From CAZYVD01 sp964651045 (GTDB lineage: Bacteria > Zhuqueibacterota > QNDG01 > DSAB01), in the NCBI GenBank assembly GCA_964651045.1, contig CAZYVD010000005.1:20517-84516 (forward strand): a stretch of DNA of 64,000 nt, in the 5' to 3' direction. Each line of letters starts with the position of its first letter. The stretch's first letter is position 1. The translations under genes were made by a program, and so were the position numbers. The notes below the pieces were generated by a model that did not search any database, had not been told where the DNA came from, and saw nothing but the letters and a program-made list of their open reading frames with translations. This document shows positions 54,901 to 63,235 of the stretch, piece by piece.

Positions 54901-55133
54901 ATTGTTCGGATGGTGGAAGAAAATACAGACATGGCAGAAGGATAAAGCCTGGCGATTGTGTTACTGTTCACATAGATTATAAACAGATTGGAGTCGGTGG
55001 AGACAATAGCTGGGGTGCAAGACCACATAAGAAGTATCTTCTCGATGGCAGGGAATACTACTACAGCTTTAGGATCACTCCGCTGGATGAAAAACGAAGT
55101 AAATTAAAGAAATCATTATACAGGATATTTTGA
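51957..55133 (+). CDS. Secreted glycoside hydrolase family 2 beta-galactosidase (LacZ-like)
   Basis: 1058 residues. The N-terminus (residues about 1-25) is a signal peptide, unlike cytosolic LacZ. GH2 architecture: sugar-binding and immunoglobulin-like domains, TIM barrel with acid/base Glu483 in SLGNEAGDGKN and nucleophile Glu546 in LCEYAHAMGNS, and a C-terminal beta-galactosidase small-chain domain (WYGRGPHESYWDRKSGARVG, PQETGNKTDVRW). It hydrolyses terminal beta-galactosides. With the GH38 enzyme it hints at glycoprotein or plant polysaccharide degradation outside the cytoplasm. It starts 12 bases after kamA and ends before the S9 peptidase. Confidence 0.93.
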   Translation: MSLIFKISLNTVLFLILPLRFSVSGILNDWENPSVLGINRTRPHATYIPYQTVKCALKDEPSSSRFYLLLNGKWKFKYSRNPYSRPIEFYREDYDISGWDDIMVPGNWELQGFGMPIYLDEEYPFRPDPPRVPHDWNPVGSYRRDFILPEGWEHRQVFVHFASVRSAMYLWVNGHQVGYGEGSRTPMEFNITKYIRRGVNTIAAEVYRWSDGSYLEGQDAWRISGIERDVFLFSTPWFYIRDFRVIADLDTGYNNGIFKVDLELENSSADDAENYRVKIWLHDQEKDSSVLEMVKNVSVKSFSYRSLSFSSVVKCPEKWSCETPKLYTLLISLIDHTGSVVEVISSRVGFRRVEIVDGQLLINGVAVYIKGVNRCETHPLTGRYVDHETMLKDITMMKRFNINAVRTSHYPNDPYWLDLCDRYGLYVVDEANIEAHGMKFHPCGFSAITDNPQWEAAFLDRTERMFERDKNHPSVIIWSLGNEAGDGKNFEITYQWLKRHDSTRPVQYQPAWWRSHTDIVCPMYKDIDFLRKYHDRDPTRPLILCEYAHAMGNSVGNLQDYWNVFEEYPNLQGGFIWDWVDQTIQKVDGDGTVYWAYGGDFGEPSSLADSNFCANGLVQADRSINPHIWEVKKVYQNIKVRPIDLKRGYFEIFNKFDFIDLSGFDVQWLLTANGETIKKARLWFPAVPPHSSRIVKIGLPDITPEPGVEYHLTISFLSKGNFPLIPEGYEVAWDQFRLPIYRQKIRIDQQSLPDVELREDDKNFRIKGEGFTILFNKLKAALESFIYQGEEILIKGPAPYFWRAPTDNDLGNNMVKRCGIWKRASLEGRIDSIRVKKVNRKMIRADVFSTLAAGNSSYRTTYRFYGTGEIVIENRFCTECDTLPEMVRFGMTMTLPKEFDTVTWYGRGPHESYWDRKSGARVGVYSGSVWDQYHPYVRPQETGNKTDVRWALLSREDGISLLFVGRPLINFSAYQFDYEILDCSDGGRKYRHGRRIKPGDCVTVHIDYKQIGVGGDNSWGARPHKKYLLDGREYYYSFRITPLDEKRSKLKKSLYRIF

Positions 55134-55150
55134 AATTAATGGAGGTTAAA

Positions 55151-57397
55151 ATGAGAAGGAATAAAGAATGGCTATTTGGGCTTTTTGTTTTACTGCTTCC
55201 CTTGATCATGTTTGCCCAGGAGGTGGATCCCAGTTTTCTAACGCTGGATCGAATTTTCAATTCTCTGGATTTTAGACAACAGCGCTTTGGCCCTGTTAAA
55301 TGGATGTCTGATGGCTCAGGATACACAACGATTGAGGAGTCTGGGAAAGATTTGGGAGGTAAGGAGATAGTAAAGTACGATCCTCAATCTGGAAAGAGGA
55401 CCATACTAATTCCTGTATCAAAGTTAGTTCAGCAGAGGGGTGGTGATGTCATCGAAATAGAGGACTACACGTGGTCGAGCGATATGAAAAAGGTTCTCAT
55501 CTTCACAAATACAAAAAGGGTATGGCGTCAGAACACAAGAGGAGATTACTGGGTGCTCGATATAGAGAGTTCTGAACTTCATAAACTTGGTGGAAATGCA
55601 GAGCCATCAACGCTTATGTTTGCCAAATTTTCTCCAGACGGCAGGAGTGTGGGATATGTTAGAGAAAACAACATCTATGTTGAGGATATAGAAAGCGGCA
55701 AGATAAAACAATTGACCTTTGACGGATCGGAGACATTGATAAATGGCACTTTTGATTGGGTCTATGAAGAAGAGTTTAGCTGCAGGGATGGTTTCCGGTG
55801 GAGTCCTGATGGTAAAAAGATAGCATACTGGCAGTTAGACAGTGAGGGTGTGGGAACCTTTTTCATGATAAACAATACAGACTCCATCTATCCTAGACTG
55901 ATTCCCATAAGGTATCCCAAGGTCGGAACTACCAACTCCTCATGTCGTGTCGGTGTTTTAGAATCGTCTGGAGGAGAGACAATTTGGATCGGATTGAATG
56001 ATGATCCAAGGAATCACTACATACCAAGAATGAAATGGAGTGTTGATTCGAAGCATATATTGATCCAGCATCTGAACCGCCTCCAGAATAGAAACGAGGT
56101 AATTCTATGTGATCCTGAAAATGGCGATACAAGGATAGTTTTTATTGACACTGACGACAGATGGGTGGATGTTTGTGATGATGTTGAATGGATAGATGAT
56201 GGAAAGAGCTTTATTTTTGTTAGTGAAAAGGACAGATGGCGACACATCTATATCGTTTCAATAAATGGTAATGTTAGATGTGTAACACAGGGAGATTATG
56301 ATGTTGTAAGTGTCGAGGCAGTAGACAAAAAAGAGGGATGGATATATTTTATTGCCTCTCCAGATGATCCAAAGAGCCGTTATCTTTATCGCATTAAAAT
56401 GTCGGGTGGAGATCCTGAACGACTAACACCTGAAGGAATGGATGGGAATCATCAATATCAGATCTCCCCTGACTGCAGATGGGCAATACATACCTATTCT
56501 GCTATGGATACTCCTCCAGTTATTGATTTGGTCACTCTTCCAGATCACAATCGTGTGAGGATTCTTGTTGAAAACAAAAGGCTTCATGAAAATTTTGAGG
56601 CTCTTAAGAGGGTGAAGTCAGAATTTTTCCGAGTCGACATTGGAGATGGGACAGTGCTTGATGGATGGATGATAAAGCCCTGGAATTTTGACTCATCAAA
56701 AAGATATCCAGTGCTTTTCTATGTCTACGGTGAACCATGGGGCCAGACTGTTCAGGACCGATGGGGTGGGGAGAGATACCTCTGGCACCTGATGTTGGCA
56801 CAGCACGGATATATTGTTATGAGCATTGACAACAGAGGCACTCCCTGTCCAAGGGGCAGAGAGTGGAGAAAGGCCATATATGGTAAGATAGGAATATTGA
56901 ACATTTCAGACCAGGCCGCTGCATTAAAGGAGATAAAGAAGTGGGATTTTGTCGATGGCACTAGAATCGGAGTATGGGGATGGAGTGGAGGTGGATCTTC
57001 GATCCTTAACTTAATGTTTCAATATCCAGATCTTTATCATGTAGGAATGGCAGTGGCACCAGTTGCTGATCAACTTCTTTATGATACAATCTATCAGGAG
57101 AGGTATATGGGGTTGGTATCACATAATCCAGAAAGATTCAAAAATGGATCACCGATCTCATATGCTCAGAATCTGAAGGGTGATCTACTAATTGTACACG
57201 GAACTGGCGATGATAATGTTCACTATCAGGGAACAGAAAAGCTGATCAACGAACTGGTAAAATATAATAAACAGTTTTCTGTTATGATATATCCAAACAG
57301 GTCTCATGGTATATATGAAGGTAAAAATACAAGGGTTCATCTTTTCGGGCTTCTTACGAAATATCTGGAGGAACATCTTCCTGCTGGTGGGAGATAG
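55151..57397 (+). CDS. Secreted S9B dipeptidyl-peptidase IV-family serine peptidase
   Basis: 748 residues from the ATG at 55151, which has GGAGG at 55141-55145; an in-frame codon at 55130 overlaps the lacZ-like stop region and is rejected. Signal peptide (MFAQE junction), an eight-bladed DPPIV propeller with the substrate N-terminus-binding Glu pair in DWVYEEEF, and an alpha/beta hydrolase domain: Ser612 in GWSGGG, Asp in HGTGDDNVHYQG, His in NRSHGI. DPPIV enzymes release X-Pro or X-Ala dipeptides. It is probably periplasmic peptide degradation. Confidence 0.93.
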   Translation: MRRNKEWLFGLFVLLLPLIMFAQEVDPSFLTLDRIFNSLDFRQQRFGPVKWMSDGSGYTTIEESGKDLGGKEIVKYDPQSGKRTILIPVSKLVQQRGGDVIEIEDYTWSSDMKKVLIFTNTKRVWRQNTRGDYWVLDIESSELHKLGGNAEPSTLMFAKFSPDGRSVGYVRENNIYVEDIESGKIKQLTFDGSETLINGTFDWVYEEEFSCRDGFRWSPDGKKIAYWQLDSEGVGTFFMINNTDSIYPRLIPIRYPKVGTTNSSCRVGVLESSGGETIWIGLNDDPRNHYIPRMKWSVDSKHILIQHLNRLQNRNEVILCDPENGDTRIVFIDTDDRWVDVCDDVEWIDDGKSFIFVSEKDRWRHIYIVSINGNVRCVTQGDYDVVSVEAVDKKEGWIYFIASPDDPKSRYLYRIKMSGGDPERLTPEGMDGNHQYQISPDCRWAIHTYSAMDTPPVIDLVTLPDHNRVRILVENKRLHENFEALKRVKSEFFRVDIGDGTVLDGWMIKPWNFDSSKRYPVLFYVYGEPWGQTVQDRWGGERYLWHLMLAQHGYIVMSIDNRGTPCPRGREWRKAIYGKIGILNISDQAAALKEIKKWDFVDGTRIGVWGWSGGGSSILNLMFQYPDLYHVGMAVAPVADQLLYDTIYQERYMGLVSHNPERFKNGSPISYAQNLKGDLLIVHGTGDDNVHYQGTEKLINELVKYNKQFSVMIYPNRSHGIYEGKNTRVHLFGLLTKYLEEHLPAGGR

Positions 57398-57453
57398 GTA
57401 GAGGATAGTTTAATACGGAGTTTTCACAAGGTAAATGAAAGGGTGTATGGAAA

Positions 57454-58245
57454 ATGAGAAAGAAGAGTTCTTTTGAGTTGATTTCACTCAGTGGCAGAGT
57501 GGCAGTGATTTCAGGAGGCGCTTCGGGTATAGGGCTTGCAACTGCAAACAGGCTGTCAGAATTTGGGGCAGCAGTTTCAATTCTCGACATTAATGATGAT
57601 AAAGGAAAAAGGGAGGTAGAGAGGATAAATAGAGACGGCGGATCTGCTATATATGTTCACTGTGATGTCAGCATACCAGAGGACTGCAGGAGGGCAGCAG
57701 AGGCTACTTTTCGAAAATTTGGAAGAATAGATATTTTGTTTAACAATGCGGGCATTGCCATTCGGAAAAATGTTGTTGATCTGATGCCAGAGGAGTGGGA
57801 TCTAGCTCTTAATGTTTCTTTAAAGGGACAGTATCTTCTGTCTAAATATGTAATACCATATATGAAAAAGGGTGGAGGGGGGAGCATAATCAACACAGGA
57901 TCGGGCTGGTCGCTGAAGGGAGGAGAAAATGCAGTTGCATACTGTGCAATGAAGGGCGGCACGCTAAACATGACACGAGCAATGGCTATAGATCATGGTA
58001 GAGACAACATCAGGGTGAACTGTGTTTGTCCTGGAGATGTTGATACACCAATGCTGAAGAGTGAATGCGAGCAGCTCGGAGGCGTATATGATGAGTCGTA
58101 TAAGGAGTCGTGTGCAAAACACAGGCCGCTGGCCAGGCTCGGAAGGCCCGAAGATGTGGCAAATGCTGTTCTCTTTTTTGCCAGCGATATGTCTTCGTGG
58201 GTAACAGGTGCACATCTAATTGTTGATGGCGGTGGAATAGCATGA
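57454..58245 (+). CDS. Short-chain dehydrogenase/reductase
   Basis: 263 residues. Classical SDR: cofactor motif GGASGIGLATA with an acidic LDIND favouring NAD(H), NNAG, catalytic Ser in NTGSGWS and YxxxK in YCAMKGG, and the closing PEDVANAVLFFASDMSSWVTG. The substrate alcohol is unknown. It opens a run with two GcvP-like genes and an ATP-NAD-kinase-like gene, with spacings of 38, 28 and an overlap, so a shared pathway is likely. Confidence 0.92.
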   Translation: MRKKSSFELISLSGRVAVISGGASGIGLATANRLSEFGAAVSILDINDDKGKREVERINRDGGSAIYVHCDVSIPEDCRRAAEATFRKFGRIDILFNNAGIAIRKNVVDLMPEEWDLALNVSLKGQYLLSKYVIPYMKKGGGGSIINTGSGWSLKGGENAVAYCAMKGGTLNMTRAMAIDHGRDNIRVNCVCPGDVDTPMLKSECEQLGGVYDESYKESCAKHRPLARLGRPEDVANAVLFFASDMSSWVTGAHLIVDGGGIA

Positions 58246-58283
58246 TTAACAATTGAACCTGATGATAAAACTGGAGGATTCCA

Positions 58284-59678
58284 ATGAGTGAACGAGAAAA
58301 ACCGACTCACCCATATATTCCAAACTCTTCTCCAAAAGTAAAAAGAGAGATGATGAGGGAGATTGGAATAAATAGAATTGATGAGCTGTATGAGGACATT
58401 CCAGAGCGTCTCAGATTCAGGGGCGAGATGAATCTGCCAAGACCCCTCCGGTCGGAACAGGAGCTGAGAAGCCATGTAGAGAAGATACTCTCAAAAAACC
58501 AGACGTGTGAGGAAAATATAAGCTTTCTTGGCGGTGGATGTTATAAACACTATGTTCCTGCAATATGTGATGAGATTATTGGACGGGCCGAATTTCTTAC
58601 TGCCTATGCTGGTGAGCCCTATGAGGATCATGGTCGTTTTCAGGCGCTTTTCGAATATCAGAGCCTCATGGCCGAGCTTTTAGACATGGATGTTGTGAAT
58701 GTACCCACATATGACTGGGGGCAGTCGGCGAGTACATCAATAAGAATGGCGGAAAGGATAACGGGCAGAGGAGAGGCGCTGATTTCTGACACTATCTCTC
58801 CAGATAGATTATCGATAATAAGAAATTACTGCTCCCCTGCAATGGAGATAAAGTTAATAGGACACGATAGAGATACTGGTCAGATAGATATCGACGACTT
58901 AAAATCAAAGATTTCAAGAACAACTGCATGTTTCTATTTTGAGAATCCATCTTATCTGGGATTCATTGAGGAGCATGGGGAGGAGATATCGCAGCTTTTA
59001 CATGAGAATGGCTCTCTGGTTGTTGTTGGAACAGATCCTGTTTCCCTTGGAGTGATAAAACCACCTGCTCAATATGGGGCGGATATCGTGTGCGGCGACA
59101 TACAGGGCCTTGGCAATCATCTCTATTTTGGAGGTGCACTTGCGGGCTTCATTGCCACACCAGACGAGGAAAGATTTGTTATGGAGTATCCATCTCGTCT
59201 TTTTGGTATTGCACAAACCAATGTTGAAGGAGAGTGGGGTTTTGGTGATGTTGCCTATGGGAGAACATCTTTTAGCAAGAGAGAAAAGGGAAAGGAGTTT
59301 GTAGGCACTGCAGCAGCGCTGTGGGCAATATCCAGTGCAGTATATCTCTCTCTGATGGGCCCAAAGGGAATGAGAGAGCTCGGTGAGACGATTCTTCAAA
59401 GAACCGGCTACTGTATAAAAAGATTAAAAGAGATAGAGGGTGTAGCGATAAGATTTGATTCATTTCATTTTAAGGAGTTTGTTGTCGACTTCTCAAAAAC
59501 AGGTAAGAGAGTGAGTGAGATTAATGGTTTCCTGAGAGGAGAGAAGATATTTGGTGGAAAAGATCTGACACAAGAGTTTGCAGAGCTCAAGGATTGCGCT
59601 CTGTACTGCGTGACAGAGACCCATTCTAAGGAAGATATTGATAAGCTAGTCGATGCAGTAGAAAGAGCACTGAGCTAG
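58284..59678 (+). CDS. Divergent GcvPA-like glycine dehydrogenase subunit 1
   Basis: 464 residues, fold type I PLP family. It matches GcvPA in layout: HPYIPNSSPKVKREMMREIG, FLGGGCYKHYVPA, FEYQSLMAELLDMDV, GDIQGLG and LMGPKGMRELGE. Several normally strict motifs differ: the family's YDGATA block is YDWGQSASTSIRMA, and REKATSNICT is REKGKEFVGT. The neighbour encodes a GcvPB-like partner with its own changes. Either this is a divergent glycine decarboxylase P-protein or a paralogue using another amino acid. gcvT and gcvH are not in the window. Confidence 0.8.
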   Translation: MSEREKPTHPYIPNSSPKVKREMMREIGINRIDELYEDIPERLRFRGEMNLPRPLRSEQELRSHVEKILSKNQTCEENISFLGGGCYKHYVPAICDEIIGRAEFLTAYAGEPYEDHGRFQALFEYQSLMAELLDMDVVNVPTYDWGQSASTSIRMAERITGRGEALISDTISPDRLSIIRNYCSPAMEIKLIGHDRDTGQIDIDDLKSKISRTTACFYFENPSYLGFIEEHGEEISQLLHENGSLVVVGTDPVSLGVIKPPAQYGADIVCGDIQGLGNHLYFGGALAGFIATPDEERFVMEYPSRLFGIAQTNVEGEWGFGDVAYGRTSFSKREKGKEFVGTAAALWAISSAVYLSLMGPKGMRELGETILQRTGYCIKRLKEIEGVAIRFDSFHFKEFVVDFSKTGKRVSEINGFLRGEKIFGGKDLTQEFAELKDCALYCVTETHSKEDIDKLVDAVERALS

Positions 59679-59706
59679 AAAGAAAGAAAAAACGAGGAGT
59701 TTTGAA

Positions 59707-61287
59707 ATGGAGATAAAAAGGGGAAGCAGATTGAGAAATTTTCATCAGGCAAAGTGGGATGAGGAGATAATATTCGAACTTTCAAATGAGGGTGAAAGAG
59801 GTATTCTGCCTCCAGAGACCGATTCAGATATTGTGGAGAGTGTTGGAGGAGTCTCATCACTCCTTCCAAAGAACATGATTCGGCAGCTGCCTCCTAATCT
59901 TCCAGAAGTTGGTCAAATGAGAGTGCTCAAGCACTTTCTCAGGCTTTCACAGCAGAACCTCGGGGCAGATCTTAACATCGACATAGGTCAGGGTACATGC
60001 ACAATAAAATACAATCCAAAGATCAACGAGCAGATAGCAAGGTCTCAGAAGGCAGCAGAAATTCATCCATTTCAGGATGAAGATAGTGTGCAGGGGGCAC
60101 TTCAGATATTTCACCAGATGGATCTTTTTTTCAGAGAGATTTCAGGGATGGATCGGTTTACTCTTCAGCCGAGTTCTGGTTCACATGCAATAATGGTCAT
60201 GGCCTCTATTGTGCAGAAATATCATCAGGTCAGAAACCAGGAACAAAGAGACGAGGTAATAACGACCATATTCTCGCATCCATCAGATGCTGCTGCAGTT
60301 GCAGTAAAGGGATATAAGATCATAACCATCTATCCTGATGAGGACGGGTTTCCGGCCATAGAGGCGCTCAAAAAGGCAGTATCTGACAGGACGGCGGCTC
60401 TTTTTATTACAAATCCAGAAGATATTGGAATATTCAATCCAAGGATCGATGAATTTACCAGAATAGTACACGATGCTGGTGGTCTATGCTGTTATGACCA
60501 GGCAAATGCAAATGGGATTCTTGGAATAACAAGGGCAAAGGAGGCGGGTTTCGATATGTGTTTTTTCAATCTTCATAAGACCTTTGGTGCTCCTCATGGA
60601 TGTGGAGGACCTGCATCCGGTGCCCTGGGTGTAGTAAAGCAACTCGAACAATTTTTACCTGTGCCGATAGTCGATTATGATGGAAAGAAATATTTTTTCA
60701 GATTTGATCTTCCAAACACCATAGGAAAGGTGCGTTCATTCTGGGGAGTATTTCCAGTGATTTTAAAGTCTTATGCCTGGATCATGAGCCTCGGAAGTGA
60801 GGGTTTAAAAGAGGTAGCAGAGATAGCAGTGCTCAATAATAATTATCTGCTGAAGAAAATAACAGAGATCGATGGTGCAGACTCTCCATTCAAGGGTGGA
60901 AAGCGTAGAATTGAACAGGTAAGGTATACATGGGAGAAGCTCTATGAAGAGACAGGGGTGGATACACACGATATTACATGCAGAATGTGTGATTTTGGAT
61001 TTCATCTATGGTCGAGCCATCATCCATTCATAGTTCCTCAACCCTTTACAATTGAGCCAACAGAGTCGTATTCAAAGGCAGAACTCGATGAATATTTAGA
61101 TGGACTCCGTCATGTTGTTGAGGAGGCAAGGAAGGAACCAGAACTTGTTAAGAGTGCACCTCATAAAAGCGTGGTTCACAAAATAGATGAGAGCTGGTTT
61201 GACGACCCTGAGAAATGGGCAGTCACATGGAGAGCATATCTCAAAAAACACAGATTGAAGAAAAAGAAGAGTTGTGAGGATAAATGA
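59707..61287 (+). CDS. Divergent GcvPB-like glycine dehydrogenase subunit 2
   Basis: 526 residues, a little longer than usual. The PLP lysine is Lys291 in NLHKTFGAPHGCGGPASG; TNPEDIGIF and YDQANANGILG match the canonical TNPNTLGLF and YDGANxNAxxG loops, and the tail has IEPTESYSKAELD and SAPHKSVVHKIDE. Differences from typical GcvPB: the cofactor region GAHGE is GSHAIMV, and FGAPHGCGGP replaces the usual FSTPHGGGGP. The lysine-rich C-terminus (KKHRLKKKKS) is extra. It forms a heterodimer with the upstream subunit by family analogy. The stop overlaps the next gene as ATGA. Confidence 0.8.
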   Translation: MEIKRGSRLRNFHQAKWDEEIIFELSNEGERGILPPETDSDIVESVGGVSSLLPKNMIRQLPPNLPEVGQMRVLKHFLRLSQQNLGADLNIDIGQGTCTIKYNPKINEQIARSQKAAEIHPFQDEDSVQGALQIFHQMDLFFREISGMDRFTLQPSSGSHAIMVMASIVQKYHQVRNQEQRDEVITTIFSHPSDAAAVAVKGYKIITIYPDEDGFPAIEALKKAVSDRTAALFITNPEDIGIFNPRIDEFTRIVHDAGGLCCYDQANANGILGITRAKEAGFDMCFFNLHKTFGAPHGCGGPASGALGVVKQLEQFLPVPIVDYDGKKYFFRFDLPNTIGKVRSFWGVFPVILKSYAWIMSLGSEGLKEVAEIAVLNNNYLLKKITEIDGADSPFKGGKRRIEQVRYTWEKLYEETGVDTHDITCRMCDFGFHLWSSHHPFIVPQPFTIEPTESYSKAELDEYLDGLRHVVEEARKEPELVKSAPHKSVVHKIDESWFDDPEKWAVTWRAYLKKHRLKKKKSCEDK

Positions 61288-62399
61288 AGTCATGCGGTCT
61301 GATCATAAATCCTATTGCAGGAATGGGAGGGAGTGTTGGTCTTAAGGGAACCGACGGCCAGCAAATTTTAAAAAGGGCAATAGAAATGGGGGCAACGCCT
61401 AGGTCTGAGGAGAGGGCAAGGTGTTGTTTGATGGTTCTGTCAAAGATAAAGGATGAGATAGAACTCGTAACGCCTCGAGGATCTATGGGAGAAGATCTGG
61501 CCTTAGAGTGTGGATTTAAACCTACTGTAATCGGGGAAATCGCCAGAGGTATGACAAGTGCTGAGGATACGATAAGAACGGCAAGGTTGATGAAGACTTC
61601 TGGAGTGGATATCATCCTATTTGCAGGTGGAGATGGCACGGCAAGAGACATTTACACGGCTGTTGGAAGATCTATTACAGTACTCGGAATTCCTGCTGGA
61701 GTTAAGATACAATCGGCAGTGTTTGCTAGGAATCCAGTACAGGCAGGAGAGATCGCCATGCTCTACCTGAAAGGAAGAATAACAACCCATGTTGAGGCCG
61801 AGGTAATGGATTTATGCGAACAGGATTACAGGAGGGGAATCTTAAATGGTGAGTTGTTTGGATATTTGAAGATACCCCATGAGAGAAACAGGCTCCAGAG
61901 GCTCAAGGAGGGCAGCTCAAAGGAGGAGATCTACGAACAGGAGGCAATTGCCCATCATGTTATAGAGGGGATGTCTGATGATATCATTTATGTTATTGGA
62001 CCCGGTTCTACAACAAGCATGATACAGAAAAAATTAAACATTGATTTTTCTCTGATTGGGGTCGACATAATAGGACAGAGAACTCTGATAGAGAGAGATG
62101 TGTGTGAGGCCGATCTAATTAAAAGAATAGAGGGAAGGAGTGCAAAATTGATAATTACTCCAATAGGTGGTCAGGGATTCATTCTGGGCAGGGGAAATCA
62201 GCAGATTAGTCCATATGTTGTTCGAAAGATTGGAAAGGAAAACATCATAATTATATCCACAATACAAAAAATAAACAGGCTTCATGCCAGACCCCTTTTA
62301 GTCGATACAGGAGACAGTGATCTTGATGAATATTTGAGTGGATATTATAGAATAGTAACTGGATACCACAGAGAGATAATCTATAGAGTCGCAAGTTAA
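61284..62399 (+). CDS. ATP-NAD kinase-like (COG3199/AcoX-type) protein
   Basis: 371 residues. Opens GLIINPIAGMGGSVGLKGTD, followed by the kinase signature FAGGDGTARDIYTAV and GIPAGVKIQSAVFA; later GPGSTTSMIQKKL and TPIGGQGFILGRGNQQISP. This is the long NAD-kinase-like subfamily whose members sit beside dehydrogenase complexes and are of uncertain substrate. It overlaps the GcvPB-like gene by ATGA, so the two are translationally coupled. It may supply NADP or a phosphorylated intermediate for the cluster; that is inference. Confidence 0.85.
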   Translation: MKSCGLIINPIAGMGGSVGLKGTDGQQILKRAIEMGATPRSEERARCCLMVLSKIKDEIELVTPRGSMGEDLALECGFKPTVIGEIARGMTSAEDTIRTARLMKTSGVDIILFAGGDGTARDIYTAVGRSITVLGIPAGVKIQSAVFARNPVQAGEIAMLYLKGRITTHVEAEVMDLCEQDYRRGILNGELFGYLKIPHERNRLQRLKEGSSKEEIYEQEAIAHHVIEGMSDDIIYVIGPGSTTSMIQKKLNIDFSLIGVDIIGQRTLIERDVCEADLIKRIEGRSAKLIITPIGGQGFILGRGNQQISPYVVRKIGKENIIIISTIQKINRLHARPLLVDTGDSDLDEYLSGYYRIVTGYHREIIYRVAS

Positions 62400-62420
62400 T
62401 AACTTTTCGTTCAAATTTCC

Positions 62421-62449
62421 TTGTTTAATATTAAAAAATCTTGTAAAAT
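62421..62449 (+). promoter_or_regulatory. Possible sigma70 promoter upstream of the TrmH-family gene
   Basis: TTGTTT (62421-62426), 17-base spacer, TAAAAT (62444-62449). Predicted start near 62456, about 28 bases before the ATG at 62484. The -35 is poor, so moderate support only. Confidence 0.4.
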
Positions 62450-62483
62450 AGTGTACCTGATAAATTGCAGAAAGAGACTTTTT

Positions 62484-63233
62484 ATGAACTCTCTCACCTC
62501 TTATAAGAAACTGGTTGAAAAGAAGGGACGGATAGAGAGTGGCCTCTTTATTGTCGAGGGGTTAAGATCTATCAATCAGATAATGGTAAAAAGCCCTGAG
62601 AAAATAGTCGAATTGATAGTAAGGGATGATCATGACTGTAATATTGAAAGATATCCAGTAAGAAGGGTAAGTGCCAAACAATACAATTCCATTTCTGCAA
62701 TGAAGACCCCACAGGGTGTGATGGCTCTGGTAAGAGTTCCGATGGAGACCTATTCTTCCACACTACCAGAACCTGCCGGCAGCAATGTCCTTTTTCTTGA
62801 GGATGTTCAGGATCCTGGAAATGTAGGGACATTGATTCGTACGGCAGCAGCATTTGGTTTCTCAGGAATTTTCCTGTCAGAAGGATGCGCCGATCCTTTT
62901 TCACCCAAGTGTGTTCAGGCGAGTGCAGGTTCTATTTTATCGCTCTGGATAAGAAAGACAGGGTCGTGGCTTTCTGTTCTTCAGGGCCTACAAGGGAGAG
63001 GATTTTCTGTAGCTGCTTCCGATGTTTCAGGTAGGGAAGATCCATCGCTGATAAGAGGGAAAAAGAGTGTGGTAGTTGCACTTGGAAACGAAGGCAGAGG
63101 GTTGTCAGGGTCGGTTCTGAAGAGTGCAGATTATCGTATAAGGATTCCTGTACACACAGACAGGGCAGAGTCCATAAATGTTGCAGTATGCGGGGGAATT
63201 ATTATGTATTTGGTTTCAGAGCATGAGGATTGA
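62484..63233 (+). CDS. TrmH-family (SpoU) RNA 2'-O-ribose methyltransferase
   Basis: 249 residues from the ATG at 62484; a TTG at 62421 would overlap the promoter and add an atypical 21-residue lead. An N-terminal RNA-binding substrate domain (FIVEGLRSINQIM) precedes the SPOUT domain with motif 1 in EDVQDPGNVGTLIRTAAAFG, motif 2 in VVALGNEGRGLSG and motif 3 in IPVHTDRAESINVAVCGGII, the trefoil knot that binds SAM. The target nucleotide (rRNA or tRNA) is not deducible. It ends two bases before the pyrophosphorylase gene. Confidence 0.91.
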   Translation: MNSLTSYKKLVEKKGRIESGLFIVEGLRSINQIMVKSPEKIVELIVRDDHDCNIERYPVRRVSAKQYNSISAMKTPQGVMALVRVPMETYSSTLPEPAGSNVLFLEDVQDPGNVGTLIRTAAAFGFSGIFLSEGCADPFSPKCVQASAGSILSLWIRKTGSWLSVLQGLQGRGFSVAASDVSGREDPSLIRGKKSVVVALGNEGRGLSGSVLKSADYRIRIPVHTDRAESINVAVCGGIIMYLVSEHED

Positions 63234-63235
63234 AA

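Noticed and set aside
58284..61287. Ordinary gcvPA-gcvPB of the glycine cleavage system
   Set aside because: Several near-invariant motifs are changed and gcvT/gcvH/lpd are absent, so I give the family but not the gene symbols.
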